Source of the DNA: Paenibacillus rhizovicinus
GTDB lineage: Bacteria > Bacillota > Bacilli > Paenibacillales > Paenibacillaceae
Direction of reading: 5' to 3'
NCBI RefSeq assembly: GCF_010365285.1
Contig: NZ_CP048288.1
Location: 164,842-228,841 of the forward strand
DNA length: 64,000 nt
The notes beneath the pieces are model-generated. The model did no database searches. It was not told where the DNA came from and worked only from the letters and a program-made list of their open reading frames with translations. Below are positions 7,546 through 15,013 of this stretch, in pieces; positions within the stretch are counted from its first letter, which is position 1, and each line of letters starts with the position of its first letter. Position numbers and translations under genes: made by a program.

Positions 7546-7974
7546 ATGATGCGAGGCATGATCATCACGCATAACGACGGAACTCCGGATCTTGAAATGG
7601 AGATCAGCAAGGCCAATCTGGTTAGATCCAGCGAGCGTGGATTTGTTTACATGGAGGAAATGGCCGATGGCAAGTGGCGCCTCACATATACTGATAAGGC
7701 AATCAGTGATTTCTCTAAGATCGCAGCCTTCCGAATGATTCGTCGGGGCGGCATAGTGGAAATGCCTGAAGAGCCCTTCCATATCAAGACGTACCGGGAT
7801 CTCTTGATTGCACTTTCGGATCTCGATCCGACCGATCTGGACCGGCCCTTGCGCTTGTACGAGGCGGCTGATGAGATGAACCTCTTCACCGTTGAGACGA
7901 CAATTGAACGTGACGGCAGCGGCGATCCATTCCTCGATCTTAATTTTCTGGATTCTGATTACATCGATAGATAG
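7546..7974 (+). CDS. Hypothetical protein
   Basis: Encodes 142 residues from ATG 7546 behind GGAAGGAAG. The N-terminus is beta-like (MIITHNDGTPDLEMEI). The region RDLLIALSDLDPTDLDRPLR followed by LYEAADEMN resembles a short recurring phage pattern, TYRDLLIALSxLxPxxLDRP, seen in small phage proteins of unknown role. It ends in an acidic, Asp-rich stretch. Function unknown. Confidence 0.76.
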   Translation: MMRGMIITHNDGTPDLEMEISKANLVRSSERGFVYMEEMADGKWRLTYTDKAISDFSKIAAFRMIRRGGIVEMPEEPFHIKTYRDLLIALSDLDPTDLDRPLRLYEAADEMNLFTVETTIERDGSGDPFLDLNFLDSDYIDR

Positions 7975-7984
7975 GAGAATCGTT

Positions 7985-8470
7985 ATGCGATCGAACGACA
8001 CCCTCGTTGTCCTATACAACGAAACCGAATTCCCTTCGGACCTATACCAGCTTGCTTTCCCGGCCACCGCCCAAGAAATGTATGAGTTGCTGGTCAAGCT
8101 CCGCAATATCAAGACAAAGACCGGTCAGACTATGGACGAATTTGCATATGTCTTTCCAAAAGGATCCCTCTACCCTGCGGACTACAAGGCGTTCTGGGAT
8201 GAGCGTAAGAACCCGCAGCGCAAACGTTTCAACACGCAAGCTGATTTCTTCCTGCAGCGGCCAATCCGTGGCGGCAAGGTAAAGCAGAAGCTATATGCAT
8301 TCGCAGAGGATTTCGATTGGCAGTTTGATAAATGGACAGGCCAGGACGTGATTATCTTGGACATGAACGAAGCCTTGAAAGGCGATTATGTTTATGAACG
8401 GGATATCCTCAAGCGTTGGGGTGACAAAGACCCCCTCATCTCGGCAGACCTTACCTACTGCGCTCAGTAG
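7985..8470 (+). CDS. Hypothetical protein
   Basis: Encodes 161 residues. ATG 7985 follows GGAGAA; the longer frame from 7892 only overprints the upstream gene. It is a soluble mixed alpha/beta protein with a basic middle (WDERKNPQRKRFNTQ, IRGGKVKQK) that could bind nucleic acid. It is the last gene before the inserted minus-strand gene, whose stop lies 2 bases away, so the two transcripts converge with almost no spacer. Confidence 0.76.
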   Translation: MRSNDTLVVLYNETEFPSDLYQLAFPATAQEMYELLVKLRNIKTKTGQTMDEFAYVFPKGSLYPADYKAFWDERKNPQRKRFNTQADFFLQRPIRGGKVKQKLYAFAEDFDWQFDKWTGQDVIILDMNEALKGDYVYERDILKRWGDKDPLISADLTYCAQ

Positions 8471-8471
8471 A

Positions 8472-8810
8472 TCAATACACAATGTGAAGGCTGCCATCGT
8501 CGAAGATCTGGATCTCCTGCGTGGCCATCATGAAGTCGGCGCCTGACGTGTATCCTTTTTCATTGAGTTCCTTCTGACCTGCCTCCCACGTATGACGATC
8601 AATGACGAGCCGGTAGTTCCACAAATCCTGGCCATCCACATCGTAAATGTCCGTGAGCTCGAGCTCGTTGCCGAACAGCTCCGTAAAGAAGGCAGCTGCT
8701 TCTTTTTGGGATCCGAACTGCGGAAGGTCTGCTTCGAACTGGCGGGTCAGCCGCTTGTGCTTTCCATTCCACATGTGAAAATAGGATTCCAAATTCTCTT
8801 TTGTAACCAT
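8472..8810 (-). CDS. Hypothetical protein, lone minus-strand gene
   Basis: Encodes 112 residues from ATG 8810 (GGGGTG upstream). Aromatic-rich N-terminus (ENLESYFHMWNGKHKRLTRQ) and an acidic middle (ELFGNELELTDIYDVDG). It is the only minus-strand gene in the first 12.7 kb and has its own sigma-A-like promoter, so its timing may differ from the genes around it. No family recognised. Confidence 0.75.
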   Translation of the reverse strand: MVTKENLESYFHMWNGKHKRLTRQFEADLPQFGSQKEAAAFFTELFGNELELTDIYDVDGQDLWNYRLVIDRHTWEAGQKELNEKGYTSGADFMMATQEIQIFDDGSLHIVY

Positions 8811-8835
8811 AACGCACCCCTTTGCCTTTTTCGTA

Positions 8836-8865
8836 ATTATACTTTTTCACCGACGTGATACGCAA
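8836..8865 (-). promoter_or_regulatory. Sigma-A-like promoter for the lone minus-strand gene
   Basis: On the minus strand TTGCGT (8860-8865) and TATAAT (8836-8841) are separated by 18 bases. The -10 box is perfect and lies about 26 bases upstream of the ATG at 8810. The -35 match is partial. Confidence 0.65.
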
Positions 8866-8934
8866 TGAGCAAACAAACCGTGCAAGATCCAAGCATCATG
8901 CTGAACTGCCAACTTTTGAGTGGAGGTAAACCAA

Positions 8935-9297
8935 ATGGGATACATGACGACCATTACGATTCTAAACGACGCCTTTGATCAGATCGAGAAGCATCCTGTC
9001 GAATTCGTAGAGTCAATTAAGCTTGGTATGAACGGTATCGATAAGTTCGGTGCCCGAAATAAGGAGATTTCCAATTTTGGAATCGGCAACTACGCAAACC
9101 CGATTGATGTAGCAAGAGCACATCATGCTGACGATCCACGCCTATACCTGGCTTTCCAAAATATGACGGTCGCCTTTGGATACTCAAACGACCTGAAAGA
9201 TCCTCGCCACTTGGAGCTCCGCAAGCGAATGCTGAAGATGGCCAAAGACATCCTGAAGCAAGAGGAGCGATTGATTAAAGAACTTGAAGGGAGATAA
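8935..9297 (+). CDS. Hypothetical phage protein
   Basis: Encodes 120 residues. ATG 8935 follows GGAGGT; GTG 8920 overlaps that site and is rejected. The start MGYMTTITILNDAFDQIEKH leads into a helix (EFVESIKLGM). The C-terminus is a basic coiled-coil-like helix (LRKRMLKMAKDILKQEERL). I recall short phage proteins with the same MTTITILND opening, but know no function for them. Confidence 0.76.
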   Translation: MGYMTTITILNDAFDQIEKHPVEFVESIKLGMNGIDKFGARNKEISNFGIGNYANPIDVARAHHADDPRLYLAFQNMTVAFGYSNDLKDPRHLELRKRMLKMAKDILKQEERLIKELEGR

Positions 9298-9302
9298 GCA
9301 CC

Positions 9303-10022
9303 ATGGGAAAACATCGCCTGGGTACCAAAAATTATCAAGCCACAAATGCCAATCAGATTTGGTTGGACGAGGATCTACTTTATCTTCTCCTCAATTATAA
9401 GAAGCTTTCTGTCCGCTATAAGCCGGACGTTTGCTTCGACATGATCGGCCGGGAGCTCGGTCGATCGGTCAAGGCGTGTGCGTCGCAGCTTAGTCTGCTT
9501 CGCACCGGCAAGACCAAAATTAACATGCTCCCTATCCAGATCATGCTGGAAGATGTGTCTAGCATGGATGACTTCACCATTCCAGAGGACGACACAGCCG
9601 ATGAGGTCCACGATCCTGTCATCTCCGTGGTTCCCAACGAGAACTATGCAGACCTGGACGCAGCACAGGATTTTATCCGGAATATGTTCGGTCAACTCAA
9701 TCAGACAGTTCAAACGCTTGAGGCGTTGAACGATAAGCTGATCGCTGACAACGAGCATTTGACCGGAGAACTTGAGGCGAAAACATCCAATGCCGAGGAC
9801 CTCCAGCTGATCGAGAAGCTTCGGGAAGAAATTGCAACTCTGGAGCAGTGGCTGCGGGAGGAGCAAGCCAAGACGCACGGGCTTACGGAAGAAAACATCC
9901 GGCACATCAATGAGATCGAGCGTCTCAAGCGCAAGCTCTCTACGGTGCTTAATATACGGCATGAGCTGGAACAGGATCTGCAGCAGCAAGAGCAGCAGCC
10001 CGGCATTCGGAGAGTGAAATGA
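9303..10022 (+). CDS. Myb/SANT-like DNA-binding protein with coiled coil
   Basis: Encodes 239 residues. Residues about 18-70 (WLDEDLLYLLLNYKKLS, then FDMIGRELGRSVKACASQL) look like a small helix-turn-helix of the Myb/SANT-like kind: a W/ED start, then an IGRELGRS turn and a recognition helix. An acidic linker follows, then about 100 residues of heptad coiled coil (LQLIEKLREEIATLEQWL and beyond). Such N-terminal HTH plus coiled coil proteins are usually dimeric regulators or chromatin-like factors. It overlaps the next gene by four bases. Confidence 0.75.
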   Translation: MGKHRLGTKNYQATNANQIWLDEDLLYLLLNYKKLSVRYKPDVCFDMIGRELGRSVKACASQLSLLRTGKTKINMLPIQIMLEDVSSMDDFTIPEDDTADEVHDPVISVVPNENYADLDAAQDFIRNMFGQLNQTVQTLEALNDKLIADNEHLTGELEAKTSNAEDLQLIEKLREEIATLEQWLREEQAKTHGLTEENIRHINEIERLKRKLSTVLNIRHELEQDLQQQEQQPGIRRVK

Positions 10023-10282
10023 ATCTCGTCTACAAATATCTAATCATCCACAATATGGTCGGTAATTACAAAGAGGGCGACGAGTGCCCTCTTTGCGGCG
10101 AAAAATGTGATGACCAGTCTGAAAGTGTGGATGTAGGTGTCGGCTGGGTTCCAGTCACATACGACATGTACTGTTGGAATTGCGGCGCCGAAGGGCATAA
10201 CTCCGGAACTCAGGTCAGATGGTATGCTCCGGATCCGGACTCCCCATACGGTGTCTCGGCACTCTATGGACCAGCTATATAA
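10019..10282 (+). CDS. Zinc-ribbon protein
   Basis: Encodes 87 residues. Contains ECPLCGEKCDDQ and, about 28 residues on, YCWNCGAEGHNSGTQV. The two CxxCG knuckles are separated by beta-like sequence, a textbook zinc-ribbon layout. The ATG overlaps the previous stop (ATGA). Probably a nucleic-acid- or protein-binding adaptor; the partner is unknown. Confidence 0.76.
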   Translation: MNLVYKYLIIHNMVGNYKEGDECPLCGEKCDDQSESVDVGVGWVPVTYDMYCWNCGAEGHNSGTQVRWYAPDPDSPYGVSALYGPAI

Positions 10283-10301
10283 ATGAAATGAGGTGCTTCG
10301 A

Positions 10302-11282
10302 ATGCCAGATCTGTTCGACTTCGATTACACCATTGAGCTAACAGAAGAAGTCATTCAGGAATCGTTGCAGGGTTTGATCCTGCATTTCAAAGCAAGTGGC
10401 AACAGTCACTCTGTGCATATGAAAGACCGGGAGTTCGGCCGCATCTATCAGGCAGGCGGTGAAAGCATCATCGTCCCTGGGCTGAACGGCAAAATCCGGA
10501 TGTGTATCCCAGAGCTGGAGAAGCGTGGACATTGCCACCGATGGAATGGGAGCTCCTCCCCCATGCTTCATCTGAACGATGAGCTGCGTGACTTCCAAGA
10601 TCCGGAGGAAATCGCAGCCAAGTTCCGTGCTGCTGCCGATCGCTGTTTGGCTGCCGGCGGGGATTACTACACGCTCTATAGTATTCGAACCAATATCAGT
10701 ATCGGCGTATCCGGCCCTGGCATTGACAAGGCAATTACCAGAGAGATGGACCGTCTCGCTGTTGAGCTTGGCTTCCGCCATTACAAAGAAAAGCCCAAGG
10801 CTCTTGGCATGCGCATAAATCACATCAATAAGAAAAACAAGCCAATCATCGAAGCGATCTTCGAGGCTATGAAGCCAATGAAGGATCACCGGGAAGCTCG
10901 TCAGTTTTTTGATAGTCATGCCTTTCAGGATCCATCCAGGTACGGCGACGGCTCGGAGAACTTTATCACCCTCATGCCTTCCGTTTTCGATTGCCAGTGT
11001 CTAATTGAGTCCGACAACATCAAGGACACGGCTGAAATACTGGCACATATTGGTGGCAGCTGGTGGAAACCAGAGAACGAAGGTCGCTTGATCATCCGAA
11101 CCAAAGACGATGTGTATGACACGATCATGAGCGAGCCGGACGACGACGTAGAAGACGAAAACGAATATCGGATTTACGAAGACGACGATATCGACGATGA
11201 GGCTGCAGAGCTTGAGGAGGATCATCATGAAGCAGATTCAGACGTGCCTGGACCGAGCATTCCAGAAGGCATCCCCGCTTAA
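10302..11282 (+). CDS. Hypothetical protein with long acidic tail
   Basis: Encodes 326 residues from ATG 10302 behind GAGGTG. The first 270 residues are a soluble domain with no recognised family. The final 60 are extremely acidic (EPDDDVEDENEYRIYEDDD and DEAAELEEDHHEADSD), a DNA-mimic-like or flexible tail. The next gene starts inside this tail, overlapping it by 56 bases. It is the second-largest protein of the early run, after the methyltransferase. Confidence 0.78.
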   Translation: MPDLFDFDYTIELTEEVIQESLQGLILHFKASGNSHSVHMKDREFGRIYQAGGESIIVPGLNGKIRMCIPELEKRGHCHRWNGSSSPMLHLNDELRDFQDPEEIAAKFRAAADRCLAAGGDYYTLYSIRTNISIGVSGPGIDKAITREMDRLAVELGFRHYKEKPKALGMRINHINKKNKPIIEAIFEAMKPMKDHREARQFFDSHAFQDPSRYGDGSENFITLMPSVFDCQCLIESDNIKDTAEILAHIGGSWWKPENEGRLIIRTKDDVYDTIMSEPDDDVEDENEYRIYEDDDIDDEAAELEEDHHEADSDVPGPSIPEGIPA

Positions 11283-11538
11283 ACAAAAGTGGCGAGCGGC
11301 GATCGGCCAGGCTCCTATTATTCATCACCAGTGGCTGATTCTCAGACACTATCACCATATCGTTCTAATCTACGATCTGGACACCAGCGAGGTCCTTATG
11401 CAGTGGTGGGAGCGACCGGCCGACAAACGTGGACTTGACGCTGCACTTGCATATTTGGAGAGGAAGAAAAGCGATGCCAGTGAAAACGAAAGCAAAGAAG
11501 CCGGATCCGGCAGTGAGCTTCAGCGATCAGTTTATTGA
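11227..11538 (+). CDS. Hypothetical protein
   Basis: Encodes 103 residues. ATG 11227 follows GAGGAGG within the acidic tail codons of the upstream gene. The protein is basic and aromatic (HHQWLILRHYHHIVLIYDLD), so it is opposite in charge to the upstream acidic tail. A physical interaction is possible but purely inferred. Its end overlaps the methyltransferase gene by 65 bases. Confidence 0.7.
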   Translation: MKQIQTCLDRAFQKASPLKQKWRAAIGQAPIIHHQWLILRHYHHIVLIYDLDTSEVLMQWWERPADKRGLDAALAYLERKKSDASENESKEAGSGSELQRSVY

Positions 11539-12796
11539 TAAAATCGGTCTGGATGAGATGTGCCGAAGGCATGCAAGGGCCGCTGAGATTATGCGGTCCC
11601 CTATTTTTGTTCAGCCGCCTAAGTCGGTTGAAGACTCTCATCGGTTCGGCTGGATGCGTGGCATTGCCTTAATGACCGAAACGCTGATTAATGGCCGGTG
11701 GTACGAGTGGCTCCGAGTGAACGCACTTGGCCGGCTGCCTGAAGACATCGACTGGCCGGACGTGTCGATGAGCATGTATCCGTCTGGGAGACATGAGGTA
11801 TCAAAGATGCTGGAAAACTGCATGAAGCACGTCTACCAGTACGGGCTGCGTGTCGATGTATTACTGGATTGGATCGGCTATGCGCTTGGTATTTCCTGGT
11901 TTGATAAACCGTCCATGCCCGAATCACTTTGGGGCCATTTGTACCGGTCATTCAATTTGGATTTGTTCTTCATGTATCCGTCGGATTACTTTTCTGATTT
12001 TCTGGCCACACACGGATACAGCGGTGTCGCCGATTATTTTCCGACTCCTCTGAACATCACAATCATGATGAATATGATTGCTGAGCCGCAGCTCTATGAA
12101 ACGCTCTATGAACCATGCTTGGGCGCAGCTGCGCAACTGTTACCTTCACGCAGCCTAAACATGATCGGTACGGATCTTAATCCAGCCATGGTCAAGACGG
12201 CCTCCATACAAGCGTTCCTGTATCAACCCGCCCTTCTCTACGCCCCTCATCCAATCAAAGGCATCCACTTCGACGAGAAAGAGATGCGCATGTGCCGGTA
12301 CTTCGAGTTCACCACGGATACCCGGATCTACTGCGGCGATTCCTTAATGGGCGAGTTTACGGCACCTCGTAATATTTTTGAAGAGAGCAGCGAACACATC
12401 GATGTGTACTTGTCTCCAGTGGATTTGAAGAAACGGGAGCTCTATAAGTATGAAGAGGAAATGATGATGCCTTGGGATGAACTGCCCAAGGAGATGAAAT
12501 GGAAGATCGTTGTAGCGCAATCGAGGGAGTTTCCGATGGACGTGTGTTTGAGCAATCCGCCGTTCAATATGAGTGTGGGCAAATTCTGGCGAGACAACCT
12601 GCAACGGATTGAGGATGGCAATTCGATGTTTCTTCAGGAAAGAGAACAGCGGCTGGCGCTTTGGCAGGAGAAGTATGCCAATCGGCCAGCCGCTGTATTT
12701 CAAAGCATTGAGGAAGATGTGAGTCATCGAATCGTTGTTATCGAGACACGAGCGAAGAATGTGATCAAGGGTCAGCTGGCGTTTGAGTTCGCCTAA
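11474..12796 (+). CDS. Orphan DNA N6-adenine-type methyltransferase
   Basis: Encodes 440 residues, probably transferring a methyl group from S-adenosylmethionine to adenine in DNA. The motif I region is EPCLGAAAQLLP then IGTDLNPAM (about residues 210-235), followed by IYCGDSL. The catalytic motif IV is LSNPPFN (about residue 360). The motif order I then IV fits gamma/HsdM-like enzymes. ATG 11474 has GAGAGGAAG upstream; the longer frame from 11429 is unneeded. There is no restriction partner beside it, so self-protection against host restriction or control of phage DNA is likely. Target sequence unknown. Confidence 0.85.
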   Translation: MPVKTKAKKPDPAVSFSDQFIDKIGLDEMCRRHARAAEIMRSPIFVQPPKSVEDSHRFGWMRGIALMTETLINGRWYEWLRVNALGRLPEDIDWPDVSMSMYPSGRHEVSKMLENCMKHVYQYGLRVDVLLDWIGYALGISWFDKPSMPESLWGHLYRSFNLDLFFMYPSDYFSDFLATHGYSGVADYFPTPLNITIMMNMIAEPQLYETLYEPCLGAAAQLLPSRSLNMIGTDLNPAMVKTASIQAFLYQPALLYAPHPIKGIHFDEKEMRMCRYFEFTTDTRIYCGDSLMGEFTAPRNIFEESSEHIDVYLSPVDLKKRELYKYEEEMMMPWDELPKEMKWKIVVAQSREFPMDVCLSNPPFNMSVGKFWRDNLQRIEDGNSMFLQEREQRLALWQEKYANRPAAVFQSIEEDVSHRIVVIETRAKNVIKGQLAFEFA

Positions 12797-13053
12797 TAGG
12801 TGACTGACATGCTCCATGTCCCGCAGTTACCACAAACGAAAAGCTCGATTTCTTTGCTGTCGATAGCGGTATCCACCCAGTAGCCGGCTCCGGTCGTGCA
12901 TCCGCACTTGGTGTAGAAGCGAGCCATTTCTGGGTTCGTCTTCGTGCCAACGTGATCCTCAGATACATCAATTTTGAGAACCTCTTCCATTAAATCCGGC
13001 CGCTCTTGGAACAGCTCAGGAACAAACTTCAGTTTCTCCGCTTGGAGCAGCAT
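12793..13053 (-). CDS. Zinc-ribbon-like hypothetical protein
   Basis: Encodes 86 residues from ATG 13053 (AAAGGA upstream); TTG 13059 would add two residues. Carries YTKCGCTTGAGYW and FVCGNCGTWS, two Cys pairs about 25 residues apart, a zinc-ribbon layout. It converges with the methyltransferase gene, the two stops overlapping by four bases, and is the last gene of the replication-initiator operon. Confidence 0.74.
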   Translation of the reverse strand: MLLQAEKLKFVPELFQERPDLMEEVLKIDVSEDHVGTKTNPEMARFYTKCGCTTGAGYWVDTAIDSKEIELFVCGNCGTWSMSVTY

Positions 13054-13066
13054 GGGCAATTTCCTT

Positions 13067-13297
13067 TCAATTTGGATCGCTTTCTGGATCCTGAAGGATT
13101 TCGATCTTCTCGTCCAGTTCCATTTTTATCATCGTCAGCCGCAATTGAATGTCATCGCTCTTGTTGTAGCTTAATTTGCGGTGTGCTCTGGAGATCAGCT
13201 GCGAGGCCTGAAGGAGCATATCCGCTGCTTGCCTTCTGGCCCCGATGGCCTCTGCTAGATCCCGTTTGCGTCGGAGCTCCTTGTCACGCTCGTCCAT
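13067..13297 (-). CDS. Small coiled-coil protein
   Basis: Encodes 76 residues, highly charged and almost all helix (MDERDKELRRKRDLAEAI, AADMLLQASQLISRAHRK). GAGGTG precedes ATG 13297. It lies just downstream of the replication initiator in the same operon, so it may be a loader or accessory factor. There is no direct motif evidence. Confidence 0.72.
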   Translation of the reverse strand: MDERDKELRRKRDLAEAIGARRQAADMLLQASQLISRAHRKLSYNKSDDIQLRLTMIKMELDEKIEILQDPESDPN

Positions 13298-13304
13298 TCG
13301 TGGA

Positions 13305-14255
13305 TCACCTCATATTGTAGAACTCATTTGTGTAAAGGACCTCTTCATTATCGAGCGTCGATTTGAACCAGACGAATGGGTTCTTGTCGATCTTTCCGGT
13401 TTTGAACCCCTGCCGGAATTTGACCGCTGCCCGCTGCACTGCAACCGGGGTGTACTTGTCCCACTCGATCTCTTTCAGCACTTTGTCGGTGAACGCTTGA
13501 GGAAGTCTGATTTTGCTTGAGACTTCTTCTATGAAACAATCCTTACCCATTTGAGAGTAGATGGACTCTTCATCTTCTTCTTCAAAAGATCTATTTCTAC
13601 TATCTTTAAAATCTAATATATTTATAGATTTATTTAGGGCATCGTCGGAGCCTTGTCCCGCCTGGGCTGAAGGGCTCTCAGGTGTAGTGCTTTTGCCAAC
13701 CTCGTCGGGGTGATTTTGACTACCTTCTGTTGTCAATTTTACCCCGTCATTGGTGGCTTTTTCACTACCCGTGTTGTCGTTTATACCACCAGGGTTGTCT
13801 TTTCCACCACCGGGGTTGTCAATTTGACCACCGGGGTTGTCTTTTTTACTACCCCTGTTGTCCTTTTTACTACTGGGGTTGTCAATTTCACCCCAGTTGA
13901 CGACTTTTTTCCAATCAAAATCGTATGTCCACTCGACTTGAGTAGTCTCATCCATCACGAGGCGATAGAAATTATGGCCGTGAAGGTTGTTTTGCTCTAT
14001 GTAGCCCTTCTCCGTACACTGCTTGATGGCATTTGATGCTTGCTTCTTATCGAAGCCCAGGTACTTCACGAGATCGTTGAGGCTAAATTGGAGGCAATAG
14101 CCATCCTTTCGCCATCCGAACGTGAAACGCATCATAAATGATAGCAGCCTGATCTCTATGAGGCTCAGCTCGTTCCGCATGATCAGATCGTAGAACTCGT
14201 TGGGAGTCTGCGTAAAGCCACTTGGAATGCTGAATCCTTTGAAATTTTCATGCAA
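13305..14255 (-). CDS. Replication initiator, phage Rep O-like winged helix
   Basis: Encodes 316 residues. Residues about 8-90 (IPSGFTQTPNEFYDLIM, RLLSFMMRFTFGWRKDG, LVKYLGFDKKQASNAI) match the N-terminal origin-binding winged helix of phage replication proteins of the lambda O / Rep_O type. Residues about 119-160 are a heptapeptide repeat built on DNPGG, encoded by the 21-bp iterons. The C-terminal 80 residues (RLPQAFTDKVLKEIEWDKY) resemble the helicase-loading end of such proteins. The start is TTG 14255 behind AGGAGGG; an ATG at 14251 is out of frame. It probably opens the origin within its own gene and recruits helicase. Confidence 0.82.
   Translation of the reverse strand: MHENFKGFSIPSGFTQTPNEFYDLIMRNELSLIEIRLLSFMMRFTFGWRKDGYCLQFSLNDLVKYLGFDKKQASNAIKQCTEKGYIEQNNLHGHNFYRLVMDETTQVEWTYDFDWKKVVNWGEIDNPSSKKDNRGSKKDNPGGQIDNPGGGKDNPGGINDNTGSEKATNDGVKLTTEGSQNHPDEVGKSTTPESPSAQAGQGSDDALNKSINILDFKDSRNRSFEEEDEESIYSQMGKDCFIEEVSSKIRLPQAFTDKVLKEIEWDKYTPVAVQRAAVKFRQGFKTGKIDKNPFVWFKSTLDNEEVLYTNEFYNMR
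13583..13645. other. AT-rich tract, possible unwinding element
   Basis: This stretch inside the initiator gene is strikingly A+T-rich against the surrounding roughly 50% GC sequence, with words such as ATCTAATATATTTATAGATT. It lies about 130 bases from the iterons on the downstream side in gene direction. That matches the iteron then AT-rich order of the lambda origin. Unwinding function is inferred. Confidence 0.5.
13774..13899. repeat. Six 21-bp iterons, candidate replication origin
   Basis: The plus-strand word TTGTC starts at 13774, 13795, 13816, 13837, 13858 and 13879, exactly 21 bases apart. Each is followed by a T-rich run and then ACCACCGGGG or a close variant. A degenerate further copy starts at 13897. 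A 21-base period equals two DNA turns, so the sites would face the same side of the helix. The array lies between the DNA-binding and C-terminal parts of the initiator gene, as the lambda origin lies inside gene O. Confidence 0.75.
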
Positions 14256-14453
14256 CTCTTTTCCCTCCTACTTTACAAATAGTAGGGGTATCGACTATAC
14301 TAAAAGCATCAAATCGCATAGCAATACCCCCAAAGGGAACCTAAACCACCGGCCAAAGTGAGAAGGTTCCTTTTTCTTTGTCTTAATAGTAAACGATTCG
14401 TGTTAATTTTACAAATAGTTTTGGTATGTTTTGAGAATAGTTTGGGGGTTGTA
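14256..14453. promoter_or_regulatory. Divergent control region with 20-bp direct repeat
   Basis: About 200 bases separate the initiator gene (minus) from a small plus-strand gene. TTTACAAATAGTAGGGGTAT (14272-14291) recurs as TTTACAAATAGTTTTGGTAT (14408-14427), differing only in the three central bases. One copy sits just upstream of each divergent start. The region also holds CCTAC/GTAGG and GGTTCC/GGAACC inverted repeats. It very likely carries promoters for both directions and a shared regulator site. Exact -35/-10 boxes are uncertain. Confidence 0.5.
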
Positions 14454-14600
14454 ATGATGCATCCTGCGGGCAAAATCCTTGTCACGCTTGGGCGTGTGGC
14501 TGCAGCAGAGGCCGGAAGGCAATTGGTGAAACATGGAGTGCCGGCTTTGCAAAAAGCGACAGCTCTGGCCTATCGAAAATATCAATCTATCAAGAAATAA
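14454..14600 (+). CDS. Small basic hypothetical protein
   Basis: A 48-residue protein (MMHPAGKILVTLGRVAAAEA then GRQLVKHGVPALQKATAL), mostly one amphipathic basic helix. A G-rich GGGGG precedes ATG 14454/14457. It is divergent from the initiator, so it could be a co-regulated repressor or membrane-active peptide. No family recognised. Confidence 0.6.
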   Translation: MMHPAGKILVTLGRVAAAEAGRQLVKHGVPALQKATALAYRKYQSIKK

Positions 14601-14665
14601 AAAATATAACGTATAACATATTACGGTACGAAATATGTTTTGCATTCCATGCTGGAGGTGATGCG

Positions 14666-14800
14666 ATGTTCAGAGTATACTGGATTAATGCAGCTGGCCA
14701 TCAGGATGAATCGTTCCATGGCAGCGAAAAATTGCGTGACGATAAAATTGCGGATCTCGAGAGTCAAGGAATTACCGCAGAATGGGAGCATACGAAATGA
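14666..14800 (+). CDS. Small hypothetical protein
   Basis: A 44-residue protein beginning MFRVYWINAAGHQDESFHGS and ending in WEHTK. CTGGAGGTG lies just upstream of ATG 14666, a strong site. A longer frame over the same DNA (14640-14855) lacks this fit. The TGA overlaps the next ATG (ATGA). Function unknown. Confidence 0.65.
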   Translation: MFRVYWINAAGHQDESFHGSEKLRDDKIADLESQGITAEWEHTK

Positions 14801-14979
14801 AGGAACTAGAAAAGGTAAGCATGTCTCGAATCGAAACCGCCCTCTTCCGGATTGATCGTGCCACTTCAGATCCGGAGGTTAAGAAGCTCGTCGAACAGGC
14901 GCTGCAGGTAGTAAAGGAAGAACGTGACCGTGTGGAGAACATCCGTGAGGTCGCATTCATGATCGCCAACAAACTGTAA
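14797..14979 (+). CDS. Small helical protein
   Basis: A 60-residue protein (MKELEKVSMSRIETALFRID, then a VKKLVEQALQVVKEERDRVE coiled-coil helix). It is translationally coupled to the upstream gene by an ATGA overlap. It ends 34 bases before a strong bidirectional terminator, so it is the last gene of this short plus-strand operon. Confidence 0.68.
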   Translation: MKELEKVSMSRIETALFRIDRATSDPEVKKLVEQALQVVKEERDRVENIREVAFMIANKL

Positions 14980-15013
14980 CTGCCCTTCAGGGCTTTGTAT
15001 TGTTGTATAGAAA

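Noticed and set aside
8592..8858. Plus-strand frame opposite the lone minus-strand gene
   Set aside because: It has no ribosome site, and the minus-strand gene has a perfect -10 box and a ribosome site.
13774..13899. Possible CRISPR-like repeat array
   Set aside because: The unit is only 21 bases, without unique spacers, and it encodes a peptide repeat within the initiator gene.
14640..14855. 71-codon plus-strand frame
   Set aside because: It overlaps two better-supported small genes (14666-14800 and 14797-14979) that have a strong ribosome site and an ATGA junction.
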